Source: Chloroflexota bacterium (lineage in GTDB: Bacteria > Chloroflexota > UBA6077 > JACQUR01). From it: DNA of 5,379 nt. The notes below the pieces were generated by a model. That model ran no database searches. It saw nothing but the letters and a program-made list of their open reading frames with translations, and was not told the DNA's origin. Positions 5,252 to 5,379 of the stretch are shown one piece after another; the stretch's first letter is position 1, and the number at the start of each line of letters is the position of its first letter. A program made the position numbers and the translations under genes. The stretch spans positions 1 to 5,379 of the forward strand of contig JACQUR010000376.1 of NCBI GenBank assembly GCA_016210245.1, given 5' to 3'.

Positions 5252-5334
5252 AGTCCTGAGTGCTGAGTCCTGAGTGCTGAGTAGGGGCGGACCTGCGTGT
5301 CCGCCCTGGCACTCAGGACTCAGCACTCAGGACT
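5252..5334. repeat. Perfect 26-bp heptamer-built inverted repeat enclosing a second hairpin
   Basis: Arms 5252-5277 and 5309-5334 are perfectly complementary. The left side is four in-phase 7-bp units alternating GTCCTGA, GTGCTGA, GTCCTGA, GTGCTGA (5253-5280). Inside is a second perfect 8-bp hairpin, GGGCGGAC (5285-5292) and GTCCGCCC (5299-5306), with a 6-base loop. The element begins at the base after the TGA of the coiled-coil gene. It may act as a 3' end stabiliser or U-tract-less terminator, which is inference. The arms-plus-core plan resembles the array at 3934-4073. Confidence 0.95.
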
Positions 5335-5339
5335 AGCGA

Positions 5340-5368
5340 TTCCCTTCGGCGCTCGTCTCTGCTACAGT
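5340..5368 (+). promoter_or_regulatory. Possible extended -10 promoter for an off-window gene
   Basis: TGC-TACAGT (5360-5368) fits an extended -10 element, with TTCCCT (5340-5345) 17 bases upstream as a poor -35 box. No start codon or coding region follows before the window ends at 5379, so this is tentative. Confidence 0.3.
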
Positions 5369-5379
5369 TGAAAGTGCGC

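Noticed and set aside
4644..5326. Open frames on the - strand opposite the coiled-coil gene (up to 222 codons)
   Set aside because: Products are Pro/Arg/Ser-rich without domains, they run through the palindromes, and the + strand frame has a coherent coiled-coil pattern and good translation signals.

Overview
The window is visibly GC-rich bacterial DNA with four protein-coding genes: the 5'-truncated DNA gyrase A gene (gyrA, + strand), a secreted glycoside hydrolase family 5 protein with a C-terminal LysM domain (- strand), a small ferredoxin-fold/dimeric alpha-beta-barrel-like protein (- strand) and a small charged coiled-coil protein (+ strand). The organism cannot be fixed from the sequence alone. 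The GyrA sequence style, GC content and the many palindromic intergenic repeats (including TCCTGAGCTTGTCGAAGGA) suggest Chloroflexota, with Planctomycetota or a related GC-rich phylum as alternatives. This is inference, not an identification.

Layout. Bases 2-2284 hold gyrA without its first roughly 72 codons. It converges on the GH5-LysM gene (3693-2281, -), and the two stop codons share the self-complementary tetranucleotide CTAG, so there is no intergenic space and no room for an ordinary terminator. Upstream of GH5 are a good Shine-Dalgarno before a TTG start, a long GC-rich hairpin in the predicted 5' leader, and a near-consensus sigma-70-type promoter (TTGAAC, 18 bases, TATAAC). Beyond it (3934-4073) is an inverted array of 7-bp units, then the 100-codon gene (4381-4079, -). 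The divergent intergenic region 4382-4855 has no gene but contains several independent inverted repeats, some with arms of 24-35 bp. The coiled-coil gene (4856-5251, +) follows, with another heptamer-built inverted repeat beginning at the base after its stop codon. A possible promoter for an off-window gene lies at the right edge.

The most unusual content is the repeat set rather than the proteins. Three inverted repeats with unrelated sequences (unit types GCAGTCG, GGTTGGA and GTCCTGA/GTGCTGA) are all built from strictly phased 7-bp tandem units, and two of them sit directly behind stop codons. Two others (24-bp and 35-bp arms) are not heptameric. The genes do not form an obvious pathway: gyrA is housekeeping, GH5-LysM is a predicted secreted polysaccharide hydrolase, and the two small genes have no clear role.
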